Source: Streptomyces carpinensis (GTDB lineage Bacteria > Actinomycetota > Actinomycetes > Streptomycetales > Streptomycetaceae). Taken from it: a stretch of 64,000 bases of DNA. Within the stretch, counting starts at the first letter, position 1. Each line of letters opens with the position of its first letter. The stretch spans positions 1-64,000 of the forward strand of contig NZ_MUBM01000266.1 in the NCBI RefSeq assembly GCF_002154505.1, in the 5' to 3' direction. Both the position numbers and the translations under genes were made by a program. The notes beneath the pieces were generated by a model that saw only the letters and a program-made list of their open reading frames with translations, did no database searches and had not been told where the DNA came from. Shown in pieces: positions 52,211-60,274 of the stretch.

Positions 52211-53431
52211 TCAGCCCAGCTCCTTGACGATGTCGACGGGTGCTATGTCGGTCGGAGCGACCGCACCGGCCTTGATGACGAGGAACCGGTACGAGGCATG
52301 CGCGACACGTGGCATCTCGGCCGGCCCGCTGCCCTTCGGCGTCCAGGTGGCCAGACCCATGAGATCGACGTTCTTCGCCTTGGCCATGGCGTCGCTCAGG
52401 CTCGCACTGGAGATGCCGCCCTTGATCGCGGGAGCGCCGCCCTGGCCCTCGGCGAGTGCCTTGACGGCATACACCGACAGCCATGCGTTGATGGCGGTGG
52501 GCCGCTTGAGACCGGGGTCGGTGGAGCCGGCGGCCTCCATGTCGGCGTTGAAGGCCTTGATGCCCTCGCTGCTGGTGTCGCTGTAGGCCGGGTACGCGCT
52601 GACGAGCAGCAGTCCCTCCGCCGGGGCACCTGTCTTCTTGGCCTCGTTCACGCCGAAGGCGGTGGCGTGCTGGGCGTAGTGGACCTTCATGCCGACGGCC
52701 TGGGTGGCCTTCATCACCCCCTGGATCTGGCCGACGGTCGCGTTGAACATGACTCCGTCGCCACCCATGGCCTTGATCTGCCGTGCGAAGGGAGCGTAGT
52801 CCGAGACGCCGCTGGTGGGGATCTTCACGCTGCCGCCGAACTTGAGCCCGGCCGCCTCGGCGCCCTTCTTGACGAGATCGGCGTTGGCGACGGCGGACGG
52901 CACGTCGGCCGCTACGGACACGATGGTCTTCGCCCCTTCACCCTTGAGGCCGAAGGCGGAGGCCACCGAGCTGCCGGCCGAACCACCCTCGAACGGGTAC
53001 GCGGCGGCGGAGTTCAACTCGATGGCGTTTCCGCGCGGCATCAGGCCGATGGCGGGGATCTTGGCCTTCTCGAAGACCGGGAGCGCCTGGCTCGAGAAGG
53101 TGTCGGTGTAGCCGACGACGGCGGCGACCTTCTCGGACACGGCCTGCCGGGCACAGGCGAGGGCCTGGTTGGGGTCCGAGTTGGTGTTGCAGAAGGACAG
53201 CTCGATCTTCTTGCCGTTGATACCGCCCTTGGCGTTGATCGACTTCACTGCCGCCTCGGCGCCGGCCTTGACGTCCGGATAGTTCTGCAGCGGTGAGTTG
53301 ACGGCCGTGATGTTCATCAGCTTGATCGCCCCGTCGGAGCCTGCCGAATCCGCGGCGCCGGCGCTGCTGCAGGCGCCGAGCACCGGTAGCAGCGCAACGA
53401 AAGCAAGGGCCGCCTTGTGCGTGCGCGTCAT
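52211..53431 (-). CDS. Lipoprotein binding protein, branched-chain-type importer
   Basis: A 406-residue lipoprotein of the Peripla_BP_6/LivK family with lipobox LGAC (Cys21). The mature part: IKLMNITAVNSPLQNYPDVKAGAEAAVKSINAKGGINGKKIEL (first lobe), VAAVVGYTDTFSSQALPVFEKAKIPAIGL, then TSGVSDYAPFARQIKAMGGDGVMF (hinge region). In catabolic clusters this family often binds aromatic acids rather than amino acids. It starts the importer operon; 130-200 nt upstream are a site shared with the TetR/MBL promoter and a 13-bp inverted repeat. Confidence 0.93.
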   Translation of the reverse strand: MTRTHKAALAFVALLPVLGACSSAGAADSAGSDGAIKLMNITAVNSPLQNYPDVKAGAEAAVKSINAKGGINGKKIELSFCNTNSDPNQALACARQAVSEKVAAVVGYTDTFSSQALPVFEKAKIPAIGLMPRGNAIELNSAAAYPFEGGSAGSSVASAFGLKGEGAKTIVSVAADVPSAVANADLVKKGAEAAGLKFGGSVKIPTSGVSDYAPFARQIKAMGGDGVMFNATVGQIQGVMKATQAVGMKVHYAQHATAFGVNEAKKTGAPAEGLLLVSAYPAYSDTSSEGIKAFNADMEAAGSTDPGLKRPTAINAWLSVYAVKALAEGQGGAPAIKGGISSASLSDAMAKAKNVDLMGLATWTPKGSGPAEMPRVAHASYRFLVIKAGAVAPTDIAPVDIVKELG

Positions 53432-53569
53432 GTGTTCTCCCGCTGGATGAAGGTTGGGAAACTGCCGATCGCGATGGGCGGAACGGGGGGCTCGGATCAG
53501 TACTGATCGATGTCCTTGCTCAGTCCGCCTCTGTGTGCGGACGACGATGGCAGCGCGGCCGGTTTTCTG

Positions 53570-53589
53570 TCAATCGGTCGTTTGGTGGA
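53570..53589 (-). promoter_or_regulatory. Putative TetR site c, importer promoter
   Basis: TCAATCGGTCGTTTGGTGGA, 17 of 20 identical to the site at 44008. On the minus strand it overlaps a consensus -35 box TTGACA (plus-strand 53568-53573), about 140 nt before the binding-protein gene, which fits repression. Confidence 0.6.
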
Positions 53590-53623
53590 ATTTACATAAC
53601 GGGTGTGCTGCCGAAACTGACAT

Positions 53624-53660
53624 AGCGTCAACTTCCTTGTTTTTTAGGGAAGTTGGCGCT
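53624..53660. repeat. 13-bp inverted repeat with T-rich loop
   Basis: AGCGTCAACTTCC and GGAAGTTGGCGCT (one T-G pair) around an 11-nt T-rich loop. Upstream of the importer promoter; it could be an operator for a second regulator or a terminator for transcripts arriving from cluster 2 (the U-rich part lies in the loop, not after the stem). Confidence 0.65.
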
Positions 53661-54026
53661 ACGCCAGAGAAGAGAAGGACGAATTCGGGGGGACGTCCGA
53701 CCGTCCGCGTCGGATCAGCACGCATCCTCCGGCGGGGTGGACACCGCCATGAGGGGCCGCTGAGGATCTCGGCTGGATCGGTGAACAGCGGCGCGCGCGG
53801 CAGCCAAAGGGAGCAGCCGGACGTGGCGACCGACCGCGACTCACCGGGGCGCGACCAGCGTCGGTGGCGGCAGGTGCAGGCGCGCGGGCGGCCGTCGGAG
53901 GCACGAGGCGAGTCGGTGGGGCCGATGAAGCATCGTCCACCGACGGCCGACAGTTCGCCGCCCGAGCCGGCGCCTGCCCCGTCCGTCACCGCGACACACC
54001 CACCGGTGTACGAACCTGACGAGGTC

Positions 54027-54854
54027 CTACTGCGCCTGAGACGGGAAGGGAAGCGGGTTCATCAGGCCGGTACGCCCGGTGGCGCCTCCGTCGACCGGTA
54101 GCACCGCTGCCGTGATGAACGACGCCGCAGGGCTCGCGAGGAAGGCGATCGCCTCGGCCACCTCCTCCTGCTCGCCCCAGCGCTGCATCGGCAGAGCCCT
54201 GCGCAACTCGTCGTAGCGCTCGGGCCGGGTCTCCTTGATCGGTCGTGTGAGGTCCGTGTGCACCGGCCCGGGCGCGACCACGTTGACCCTGATCCCGGCC
54301 TGTGCGAGGTCGACGGCCGCGGACCGGGCAAGGTTGCTCACAGCCGCCTTCGACACGCAGTAGGCCCAGTGCTCGGGCTCACCTCCGGTACCGGAGACGG
54401 AGGACAGCAGGACGATCGATCCCCCGCCGGCCCGCCGCAGGGCGGGCGCGACGGCACGTATCCCGAGGACGCCGGCCCGTACGTTGACCTCCATCGTGCG
54501 GTCGTACGTCGCCAGGTCGAGCTCCTCCACACTGCCCCAGGCGGTGACCCCGGCCGAGAGCACGACGGCGTCGAGGTGCCCGTACCGCTCCTCGGCGAGC
54601 GCGACCGCCCGGGCGGTCGTCTCGGCGACCGTGACATCTCCGGCGAGCGCCGCCCCTCCCTCGCTCTCGAGCCACTTGAGCCGGGCAGCGTCGATGTCGA
54701 CACCGACGACCGGGCCGTGGCGTCGGAGCCACAGCCGAGCGAACGCCTCGCCGATGCCCGATCCGGCACCGGTCACAAGCGCGACGCGCCCGCCGTCCGC
54801 GGGCCCGTCGCCCGCCGTTGCGGAGGTGCCGGGTGCGGTGTGTTGCATGGTCAC
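54027..54854 (-). CDS. Short-chain dehydrogenase/reductase, cluster 2
   Basis: A 275-residue classical SDR. Seen: VALVTGAGSGIGEAFARLW, AVVLSAGVTAWG, catalytic Ser in VLLSSVSGTGG and Tyr/Lys in WAYCVSKAA, N-terminal and C-terminal ends normal (PVDGGATGRTG). Asp in VVGVDIDAARL after beta-2 suggests NAD preference. GTG at 54854 overlaps the stop of the acyl-CoA ligase gene upstream, so they are coupled; ATG at 54848 is the alternative. Last gene of the cluster 2 operon. Confidence 0.9.
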   Translation of the reverse strand: MTMQHTAPGTSATAGDGPADGGRVALVTGAGSGIGEAFARLWLRRHGPVVGVDIDAARLKWLESEGGAALAGDVTVAETTARAVALAEERYGHLDAVVLSAGVTAWGSVEELDLATYDRTMEVNVRAGVLGIRAVAPALRRAGGGSIVLLSSVSGTGGEPEHWAYCVSKAAVSNLARSAAVDLAQAGIRVNVVAPGPVHTDLTRPIKETRPERYDELRRALPMQRWGEQEEVAEAIAFLASPAASFITAAVLPVDGGATGRTGLMNPLPFPSQAQ

Positions 54855-56485
54855 TTCTCCCCTCCTCCGGACGTGCCGTGCACCTGCTCCTCGGCAAGCT
54901 CACGCAGCCGGAACTTCTGGATCTTCGTCGTGGACATCGGCCACTCGTCGACGAAGAAAACATGACGGGGGACCTTGAAACCGGCCAGCGCCAGGCGGCA
55001 GTGCTCGATCAGCTCCTGGGGCGCGACCTGCCGGTTGGGGGCGAGCTCCACGAAGGCGACCGGAACCTCGATCAGGCGTGCGTCGGAGACCCCGACGACC
55101 TGGGCGATCTTCACCCCCGGGTGCTGGCCGAGATGCGCCTCGATCTCGGCGGCTGCGACGTTCTCGCCACCGACCTTGAGCATGTCCTTGAGCCGCCCGG
55201 TGTACGTCACGCGGCCCTGCGCGTCGAGCGTGCCGAGGTCTCCCGTCCGCAGGAAACCCTGTTCGTCCGTCCGCTCGGCGGTGTAGGCCGGATCGTTGAG
55301 GTAGCCCTCGAACATTCCCGGTCCGGCCACCCTGATCTCTCCGGGAACACCGGCCGGGCACTCGAGCCCCGTCTCGGGATCGACGATCCGGATCCGCATA
55401 CCGGCGAAGGGCCGCCCGGTCGTCCCGATCCGCTCCTCGAAGGACTCCTCGAGATGACTGTAGGTGATGACTCCGCCGGCCTCGGTGAGCCCGTACGACG
55501 AGACGACCTTGGCGCCCGGGAAGGCGGCCTCGACGCCGCGCAGGTAGTCCGCCGGGCCCGTCTCGAGGATCCCTCGGATCCGGGTGAGGTCCGACGAGGC
55601 GAAGTCCGTATGGTGGACCAGCGCCTGGGTGATCGTGGAGAACGCCGGGTAGGCGAAGGTCGCACGCTCCTCGACGAGCTGCCGCACCGCGACGTCCGGG
55701 TCGAAGTGCAGCATGCTGAGCACGGCACCGCCCCGGCTGATGTTCGCGATGGTGGGCAGAAGACCGGACATGTGGAACAGCGGCAGCGGATCCCAGAACC
55801 TCTCGTCCTCCGTCAGCGAGAAGCGGTCCGCGACGCACATCGCGGTGCGTGCGAGGGCCTGGTGGCTGAGCGGGCACCCCCGGGGGGCGGACGTCGTGCC
55901 CGAGGTGTACATGATGACGGCGATGTCCCGTCCGCCCACCTGCGACCGAAGGGCATGGAGGTCGGTGCCGGCGCGGCAGGCCGCGCCTCGGTCCCAGGCG
56001 GCCTGGTCCACGTGTCCGGGCGGACTGGACGTGCCCAGGACGACGAGGTGACGCAGCGCCGGCGGCCGCTCGTCGGCGAAGGACCTCGCCAGCAGGTCGA
56101 CGAACGGCGTGTGCTCCGCGTTCACGTCCGTCGTCACGATGACCGAGAGACCCGCGTCATGCGCCACATGGCGCAGTTCCTTGGGCTTGTACCTGGCGTT
56201 GACCAGGACCGGTACCGCACCGATGACATGGCATCCGAAGAACACCTCGAGGAAGGAAATCCGGTTCGGCATCAGGATTCCGACGCGGTCGCCACGGCCG
56301 ACGCCCAACGAGAGCAGGGAGCGGGCGGCCCTCTCGGCGCCGTTCCGCAGGCCTGAGAACGTGCTGCGCTCGTCGGGAAAGACGACGGCATCCCGGTCGG
56401 GCCAGTCGGCGGCCGCCCGATACAGCAGATCGCCGACGGTGGGCACCTGAAGCTGCGTTGACTGGGCGGTGCGGGTCAGTGTCAT
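54851..56485 (-). CDS. Acyl-CoA synthetase (first copy)
   Basis: A 544-residue ANL-superfamily ligase that makes an acyl-adenylate and then the CoA thioester. Motifs: A3 P-loop YTSGTTSAPRGC, A5 SSYGLTEAGG, A7/A8 TGDLGTLDAQGRVTYTGRLKDMLKVGGENVAAAEIE, and A10 catalytic Lys in MSTTKIQKFRLREL. The substrate pocket motif (YSHL after A5) does not fix the acid. A related ligase lies at 60275, so the cluster probably activates two acids or acts twice. Its start ATG overlaps the EthD-like gene stop. Confidence 0.92.
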   Translation of the reverse strand: MTLTRTAQSTQLQVPTVGDLLYRAAADWPDRDAVVFPDERSTFSGLRNGAERAARSLLSLGVGRGDRVGILMPNRISFLEVFFGCHVIGAVPVLVNARYKPKELRHVAHDAGLSVIVTTDVNAEHTPFVDLLARSFADERPPALRHLVVLGTSSPPGHVDQAAWDRGAACRAGTDLHALRSQVGGRDIAVIMYTSGTTSAPRGCPLSHQALARTAMCVADRFSLTEDERFWDPLPLFHMSGLLPTIANISRGGAVLSMLHFDPDVAVRQLVEERATFAYPAFSTITQALVHHTDFASSDLTRIRGILETGPADYLRGVEAAFPGAKVVSSYGLTEAGGVITYSHLEESFEERIGTTGRPFAGMRIRIVDPETGLECPAGVPGEIRVAGPGMFEGYLNDPAYTAERTDEQGFLRTGDLGTLDAQGRVTYTGRLKDMLKVGGENVAAAEIEAHLGQHPGVKIAQVVGVSDARLIEVPVAFVELAPNRQVAPQELIEHCRLALAGFKVPRHVFFVDEWPMSTTKIQKFRLRELAEEQVHGTSGGGEK

Positions 56486-57039
56486 GACGCATCCTCGGTT
56501 GCGCGAGTCACGGGGAACTGGACCGGCTGACAGGCGAGGGCGAGTCCGCCGGAGCCCGCCGCGATGTCGATCGCGACGCCCCTGTCATCCGTCCACGTCG
56601 AGTACAGGAAGGCGCCGCCCCCGGGTCCCGGCACCGGCCGGGACAGCTGGAGCACGCTCCACTGCGCGCTTTCGGGAGGCCTCCGGCCGAACCACAGCAC
56701 CCGATAGTCGCCGGTGGGCTCGGAGGCGACTGCCCCCGAGGTGACACGGGCGCTCCACACGCCCTCGCGGTCGAGGAACTGCGCCTCGTCGGGGGTCACG
56801 ACGTCCCGGTAGTACCGCGACGCGTACGCAGCCTGCTCGGCTTGCCGAGTCTCGTACCAGGTCTCCGAACAGACGACGCCCCGGCCGTGGCCCGGCTCGG
56901 TCAGCGGCCGGTTCTGGACGTAGGTCCGCAGCCCGGGCGTCGCCGCGAATACCTTGCCATGTTGATGCTGCCAGTGCCTTTGCGCGATATCCCAGGGGAG
57001 GTCCGCGCGTTGCGGCACGAGAAATATCCGGTGCTGCAT
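56482..57039 (-). CDS. EthD-like ferredoxin-fold protein (first copy)
   Basis: A 185-residue protein of the dimeric alpha-beta barrel (EthD-like) class. The first 90 residues carry the typical pattern: RIFLVPQRADLPWDIAQRHWQHQHGKVFAATPGLRTYVQNR, with WxxxHGxxxxxxPGxxxYxQN. EthD was first found in ether (ETBE) degradation as an accessory protein; relatives include polyketide cyclases. The C-terminal half (about 110-185) is less clear. The start was set at the ATG at 57039; TTG at 57060 would lie inside the palindromic site. It is followed by the acyl-CoA ligase with a 4-nt overlap. Confidence 0.75.
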   Translation of the reverse strand: MQHRIFLVPQRADLPWDIAQRHWQHQHGKVFAATPGLRTYVQNRPLTEPGHGRGVVCSETWYETRQAEQAAYASRYYRDVVTPDEAQFLDREGVWSARVTSGAVASEPTGDYRVLWFGRRPPESAQWSVLQLSRPVPGPGGGAFLYSTWTDDRGVAIDIAAGSGGLALACQPVQFPVTRATEDAS

Positions 57040-57055
57040 CACACCCAATTTACCT

Positions 57056-57069
57056 ACCAATCGGTTGGT
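57056..57069 (-). promoter_or_regulatory. Putative TetR site d within the operon
   Basis: ACCAATCGGTTGGT, a 14-bp near-perfect palindrome with core CCAATCGGTTGG, 17 nt before the EthD-like start. It shares the ACCGATTG core with site c in minus-strand reading. A second promoter inside cluster 2 is implied. Confidence 0.5.
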
Positions 57070-57090
57070 TGCCTCACATTATGGCGGCGG

Positions 57091-57942
57091 TCAGGGGCAG
57101 TCAACGGTTTGGTCAAAGCGCATCGCGTCGAGCGCTCGCGACAGAGCCCGAACGCCGGCCCGGGCGCGCCGCGCGGGGCTGCGGTGCGGGTCGCCCGCTA
57201 CGGGCGCCTCCACGGACAGCGGGGCTGCGGGCCCCAGAGCATCGATGAGAGCGCGAAGGTCGTTGACGCCATCGCCGGGAAGCAGCCGGGAGGAGACCGC
57301 CTCCCGCAGCAGAAGATCCGGATCGAAGAGCCCGGAGGGTGCGGGCGGCACCCCGCACACCTGGAGATAGGGGAACAGCTCGGGGCGCCGCGCCGCGAGG
57401 ACCGCGACATCCTGCGCCGACCCACCCGACCGATGCAGGTGGAGGGCGTCCACCAGCACCGCGGCGCACGGGTGCCCCACCGCCTCCACGATCCCGAACG
57501 CGGACTCCAGGTCCGGTGTCGCGCTGAAGCGCATGAACTCCAGGCAGACCCGTAGTCCCGACCCCTCCGCCAGCTCGCAGACACGGGCGAGCTCCTCGAC
57601 GCACTCGTCGGCGCTCAAGTCCGTGTTCACTGCCAAGAGGTGGCGGGCACCCAGCGCCGCCGCCACCTCGATCGCCCGAGCGGCCTCACCGGCTGGGGTG
57701 GCGCCGGCCAGCCGGAGAACCTCGGCGTCGAGCACCGTCAGACCGGTTTCCTCCAGCGTCCGCTGGGTGCGCGCCAGGGTGGCCGGATCGTGCCGCAGAT
57801 CAGCAGCGACCGACCCGCGGCTGCCGGTCACGCGAACCGAGACGGAGTCGAATCCGGCATCCGCAGCCACGCCCACCAGCTCGGGAGCGGGGATGTCGAG
57901 GAAGTTGAGGACTCCGAGCGCCACCTCGTGTCCGGCGATCAC
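57091..57942 (-). CDS. Sugar-phosphate isomerase/epimerase-like TIM barrel
   Basis: A 283-residue AP-endonuclease_2 (xylose isomerase-like) TIM barrel. Seen: LGVLNFLDIPAPELVGVAADAGFDSVSVR (barrel start), DAEVLRL, LAVNTDLSADECVEELARVCELAEGSGLRVCLEFM (metal Glu in the EFM strand), AVLVDALHLHRSG (Asp/His ligands), and LFPYLQVCG. The family includes isomerases, dehydratases and hydroxypyruvate isomerase; a dehydroshikimate-dehydratase-like or ring-related role is possible. The exact reaction is unknown. It is 22 nt after the VOC gene on the same strand. Confidence 0.85.
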   Translation of the reverse strand: MIAGHEVALGVLNFLDIPAPELVGVAADAGFDSVSVRVTGSRGSVAADLRHDPATLARTQRTLEETGLTVLDAEVLRLAGATPAGEAARAIEVAAALGARHLLAVNTDLSADECVEELARVCELAEGSGLRVCLEFMRFSATPDLESAFGIVEAVGHPCAAVLVDALHLHRSGGSAQDVAVLAARRPELFPYLQVCGVPPAPSGLFDPDLLLREAVSSRLLPGDGVNDLRALIDALGPAAPLSVEAPVAGDPHRSPARRARAGVRALSRALDAMRFDQTVDCP

Positions 57943-57964
57943 CGGACCGTCCCGGCCGCGCGCC

Positions 57965-58495
57965 TCAACGGCGCTCCCTGATGACGTTCCTGCCGTCCCA
58001 GCCGACGGATGCCTGCCGCACCTTGGAGTAGAGAGACCTCATGTAGTCGGTGGCCTCGTAGCACTCGACGAGGTGCCCCACCTCCGGTCCCGGGTCGAAG
58101 AAGAGGAACCTCACCTCCGCGCTCCAGGCGTCCATGACCAGCGGAACCGATTGGGACTCGAGCGAGGCCCGCGCCTCCTCCAGGTCGTCGACGAAGCACG
58201 CCACATGGTGGATCCCCCGGCTGCCACGCCGCATCACGTCGGCCAGACCCTGCGGCTCCAGCGCGTGGTGATGCACGAACTCCACCATGATGTCGCCCCA
58301 CTGACCCAGCGCGCAGCTGTGGTCGAAGACCGCGGGCCGGCCACCCGCCAGTACCCTGATCGTGGGGACGTGCTCCCGGACGAAGAACGGGCCGGCGCCG
58401 GTGAGCTCATGCCATCGCACCGCGGCCTTGCGCACATCCGTGGTGGCGTAGGCGACCTGGACCACGGGCCCGAGGCCCTTCACCGGGCCCATCAC
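57965..58495 (-). CDS. VOC-family protein (glyoxalase-like)
   Basis: A 176-residue VOC protein: two beta-alpha-beta-beta-beta units (VVQVAYATTDVRKAAVRWHELTGAGPFF; GIHHVACFVDDLEEARASLESQ). Potential metal ligands His (FDHSC, IHHVA) and Glu (VEFVHHH, VECYEAT) are present, but the pattern does not match a known dioxygenase. ATGA overlap with the aldo/keto reductase gene upstream. Probable isomerase, lyase or epimerase on a pathway intermediate. Confidence 0.8.
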   Translation of the reverse strand: MMGPVKGLGPVVQVAYATTDVRKAAVRWHELTGAGPFFVREHVPTIRVLAGGRPAVFDHSCALGQWGDIMVEFVHHHALEPQGLADVMRRGSRGIHHVACFVDDLEEARASLESQSVPLVMDAWSAEVRFLFFDPGPEVGHLVECYEATDYMRSLYSKVRQASVGWDGRNVIRERR

Positions 58496-59430
58496 GCCGA
58501 CGCCCCGGTGAGCGCGCTGATCTCGTCGTGAGCCAGCCGGAGGCCGCGAACCTGCTCGAGCTCCTTCAGCTGGGCCACCGTACGGGCGCTGGCGACGGGC
58601 GCGGCGACGGACGGCTGCTCGCGCAGCCAGGCGAGCGCCACCGCCGCCGGGCTCACCCGGTGGGCAGCGCTCACCTCGTCGAGGACGGCGAGCACCGCAC
58701 GTCCGCGTTCGTCGAGGTGGCGCAACGCCGACGCCGTACGGGCGGTGCCGCTGTCGTCGGCGGCGTCACGGTACTTACCCGTCAGGAATCCCTGGGCGAG
58801 CGAGTAGTACGCCAGGGCCGGCACGTCTCGCGTCAGCAGCAGATCGCGGTAGTCCGCCTCGAACCTGGCACGGCGGACCAGGTTGTAGTGGGCCTGGAAG
58901 ACCTCGAAGGAAGCCCATCCGTTCGCCGCGGCGACGTTGAGTGCCTCGGCGAGCCGGTCAGGCGCATAGTTCGATGCGGCCAGGTGACCGACCTTGCCCT
59001 CACGCACCAGTTCGTCCAGTGCGGACATCGTCTCCTCGAGCGGCGTGTCCGGGTCGTCGAAGTGGGCGAAGTACACGTCGATGTGGTCGGTCCGCAGTCG
59101 CCGCAGGGAGCCCTCCACACCGGCCCGGACACTCGCCCGGGACAGCCCAGGCGCGCTCTCCAGCCGACCGACCTTCGTCGCGATCCGCACGCGGTCCCGG
59201 TTTCCGCGGGAGGCCAGCCACGAGCCGATGATCCGTTCCGACTCGCCCCCGCCGTGGCCCGGCACCCATGCCGAGTACACATCGGCGGTGTCGATCATCT
59301 GGCCGCCGGCGTCGGCGTAGGCGTCCAGAACCGCCATCGACTCGCTCTCGTCGGCTGTCCACCCGAAGACATTGCCGCCGAGCACATAGGGATCGCCGAT
59401 CCTCAGCCGCGCCCGCGTCGGTGATGTCAC
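58492..59430 (-). CDS. Aldo/keto reductase
   Basis: A 312-residue AKR TIM barrel using NADPH. Tetrad: Asp and Tyr in IDTADVYSAWVPG, Lys in RIATKVG, His in DVYFAHFDDPD. The end (SVAAPVASARTVAQLKELE) is the usual cofactor-binding loop. Close in type to the AKR family 11/general stress-like group often annotated as YghZ/Tas-like. Start GTG at 59430 overlaps the EthD-like gene stop by 4 nt. Confidence 0.9.
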   Translation of the reverse strand: MTSPTRARLRIGDPYVLGGNVFGWTADESESMAVLDAYADAGGQMIDTADVYSAWVPGHGGGESERIIGSWLASRGNRDRVRIATKVGRLESAPGLSRASVRAGVEGSLRRLRTDHIDVYFAHFDDPDTPLEETMSALDELVREGKVGHLAASNYAPDRLAEALNVAAANGWASFEVFQAHYNLVRRARFEADYRDLLLTRDVPALAYYSLAQGFLTGKYRDAADDSGTARTASALRHLDERGRAVLAVLDEVSAAHRVSPAAVALAWLREQPSVAAPVASARTVAQLKELEQVRGLRLAHDEISALTGASA

Positions 59431-59753
59431 TGCTCGGCCCCCCATTCGTACGCGATCTCCTCGGCGAGGAACCATGTGACCTCGCCGGCGAAGGTCTTCT
59501 CGTGCTCCGTGGCCGCGGCACCCGCCTCGGAGGCGAACGCCTCCCGGACGGCACGCTTGTCGTCGAACCACACCTCGGCCACGCCGTCGACGGGCCACGT
59601 TCGCGTCCGCCCCTCGAACGCGAGGTTCTGGGTGTACCGGCGAACTCCGGGCATCGGCAGCACCAGCTGTGCGTGCTCCTCGCACCACAGGTGCCGGAAC
59701 TCCTCGAAGCCGATGTCCTCCTTGCGCCGCACCACGGCCACAAGCTTGATCAC
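59427..59753 (-). CDS. EthD-like ferredoxin-fold protein (second copy)
   Basis: A 108-residue single-domain EthD-like protein: IKLVAVVRRKEDIGFEEFRHLWCEEHAQLVLPMPGVRRYTQNL is the family core, and WFDDKRAVREAFAS follows. Start GTG at 59753 overlaps the VOC gene stop by 4 nt. Its size is normal for the family; the copy at 56482 is longer. The role in the pathway is unknown. Confidence 0.85.
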   Translation of the reverse strand: MIKLVAVVRRKEDIGFEEFRHLWCEEHAQLVLPMPGVRRYTQNLAFEGRTRTWPVDGVAEVWFDDKRAVREAFASEAGAAATEHEKTFAGEVTWFLAEEIAYEWGAEQ

Positions 59754-60271
59754 GGGGCTTCCTCCTTCCAGGCGGGCCTGGCGTCCGTCCAGACGATCCG
59801 GCCGGCCACGACGTCCTCGACCGTCGCGCCCTCGGGCATGACCGGCTCCTCCCATTCCAGCTCCGTGGACGCGAGTTGGAGCAGGGTGCCGAACCCCGAC
59901 GACGGACGCACGTACGTCTCGCGCCAGTACGGGTTGGCCGTGTGGGTGTCGACGGTCTCGAATCCGTGGGACTCCAACGCTCCGACGGCCTCTTCCACAT
60001 CGGGAACGAAGCCGGTCATGTGGTGGAATCCCGGTCCGTGCTTCTCCAGGTACGCCGCCAGGCGGGAGTCCGGAGTGAGTGGCTGGATCAACTCGATCTT
60101 GATCCCCGGCGGGTAACGGAGCTGGACCGTGCGCAGTCCCTGGTTCTCGTCGTCGCCGCCCGCGATGAGCTTCCCTCCGAGGAGGTCGTGGAACAGCGGT
60201 ACGGCCTCGGCGAGGTCCCGGACGGCGATGGCGACATGGTCGAGCCTGCGTACGAGCGCGTTCTGGGACAC
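59750..60271 (-). CDS. VOC-family protein, methylmalonyl-CoA epimerase-like
   Basis: A 173-residue VOC protein: LDHVAIAVRDLAEAVPLFHDLLGG, IKIELIQPLTPDSRLAAYLEKHGPGFHHMTGFVPDVEEAV. The order H (LDHVAI), E (IKIELIQP), H (GFHHMTGF) matches methylmalonyl-CoA epimerase-type metal ligands. It may epimerise a CoA ester made by the neighbouring ligases (inference). It is 3 nt after the ligase gene at 60275. Confidence 0.85.
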   Translation of the reverse strand: MSQNALVRRLDHVAIAVRDLAEAVPLFHDLLGGKLIAGGDDENQGLRTVQLRYPPGIKIELIQPLTPDSRLAAYLEKHGPGFHHMTGFVPDVEEAVGALESHGFETVDTHTANPYWRETYVRPSSGFGTLLQLASTELEWEEPVMPEGATVEDVVAGRIVWTDARPAWKEEAP

Positions 60272-60274
60272 GGC

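Larger units (their letters stand above)
53432..54026. other. About 600 bp control region before the importer operon
   Basis: No convincing gene. It contains the shared TetR-type site (53570-53589) and a 13-bp inverted repeat (53624-53660); the right half (53700-54026) shows nothing. An open plus-strand frame from 53454 has no family or ribosome-binding site. Confidence 0.6.

Noticed and set aside
49592..53296. Plus-strand open frame of about 1230 codons opposite the importer genes
   Set aside because: Antisense shadow of the fused permease/ATPase and binding-protein genes; no domain and highly charged low-complexity content.
53454..54101. Plus-strand gene in the importer control region
   Set aside because: No ribosome-binding site or family; it runs through the operator-like sites and into the SDR gene on the other strand.
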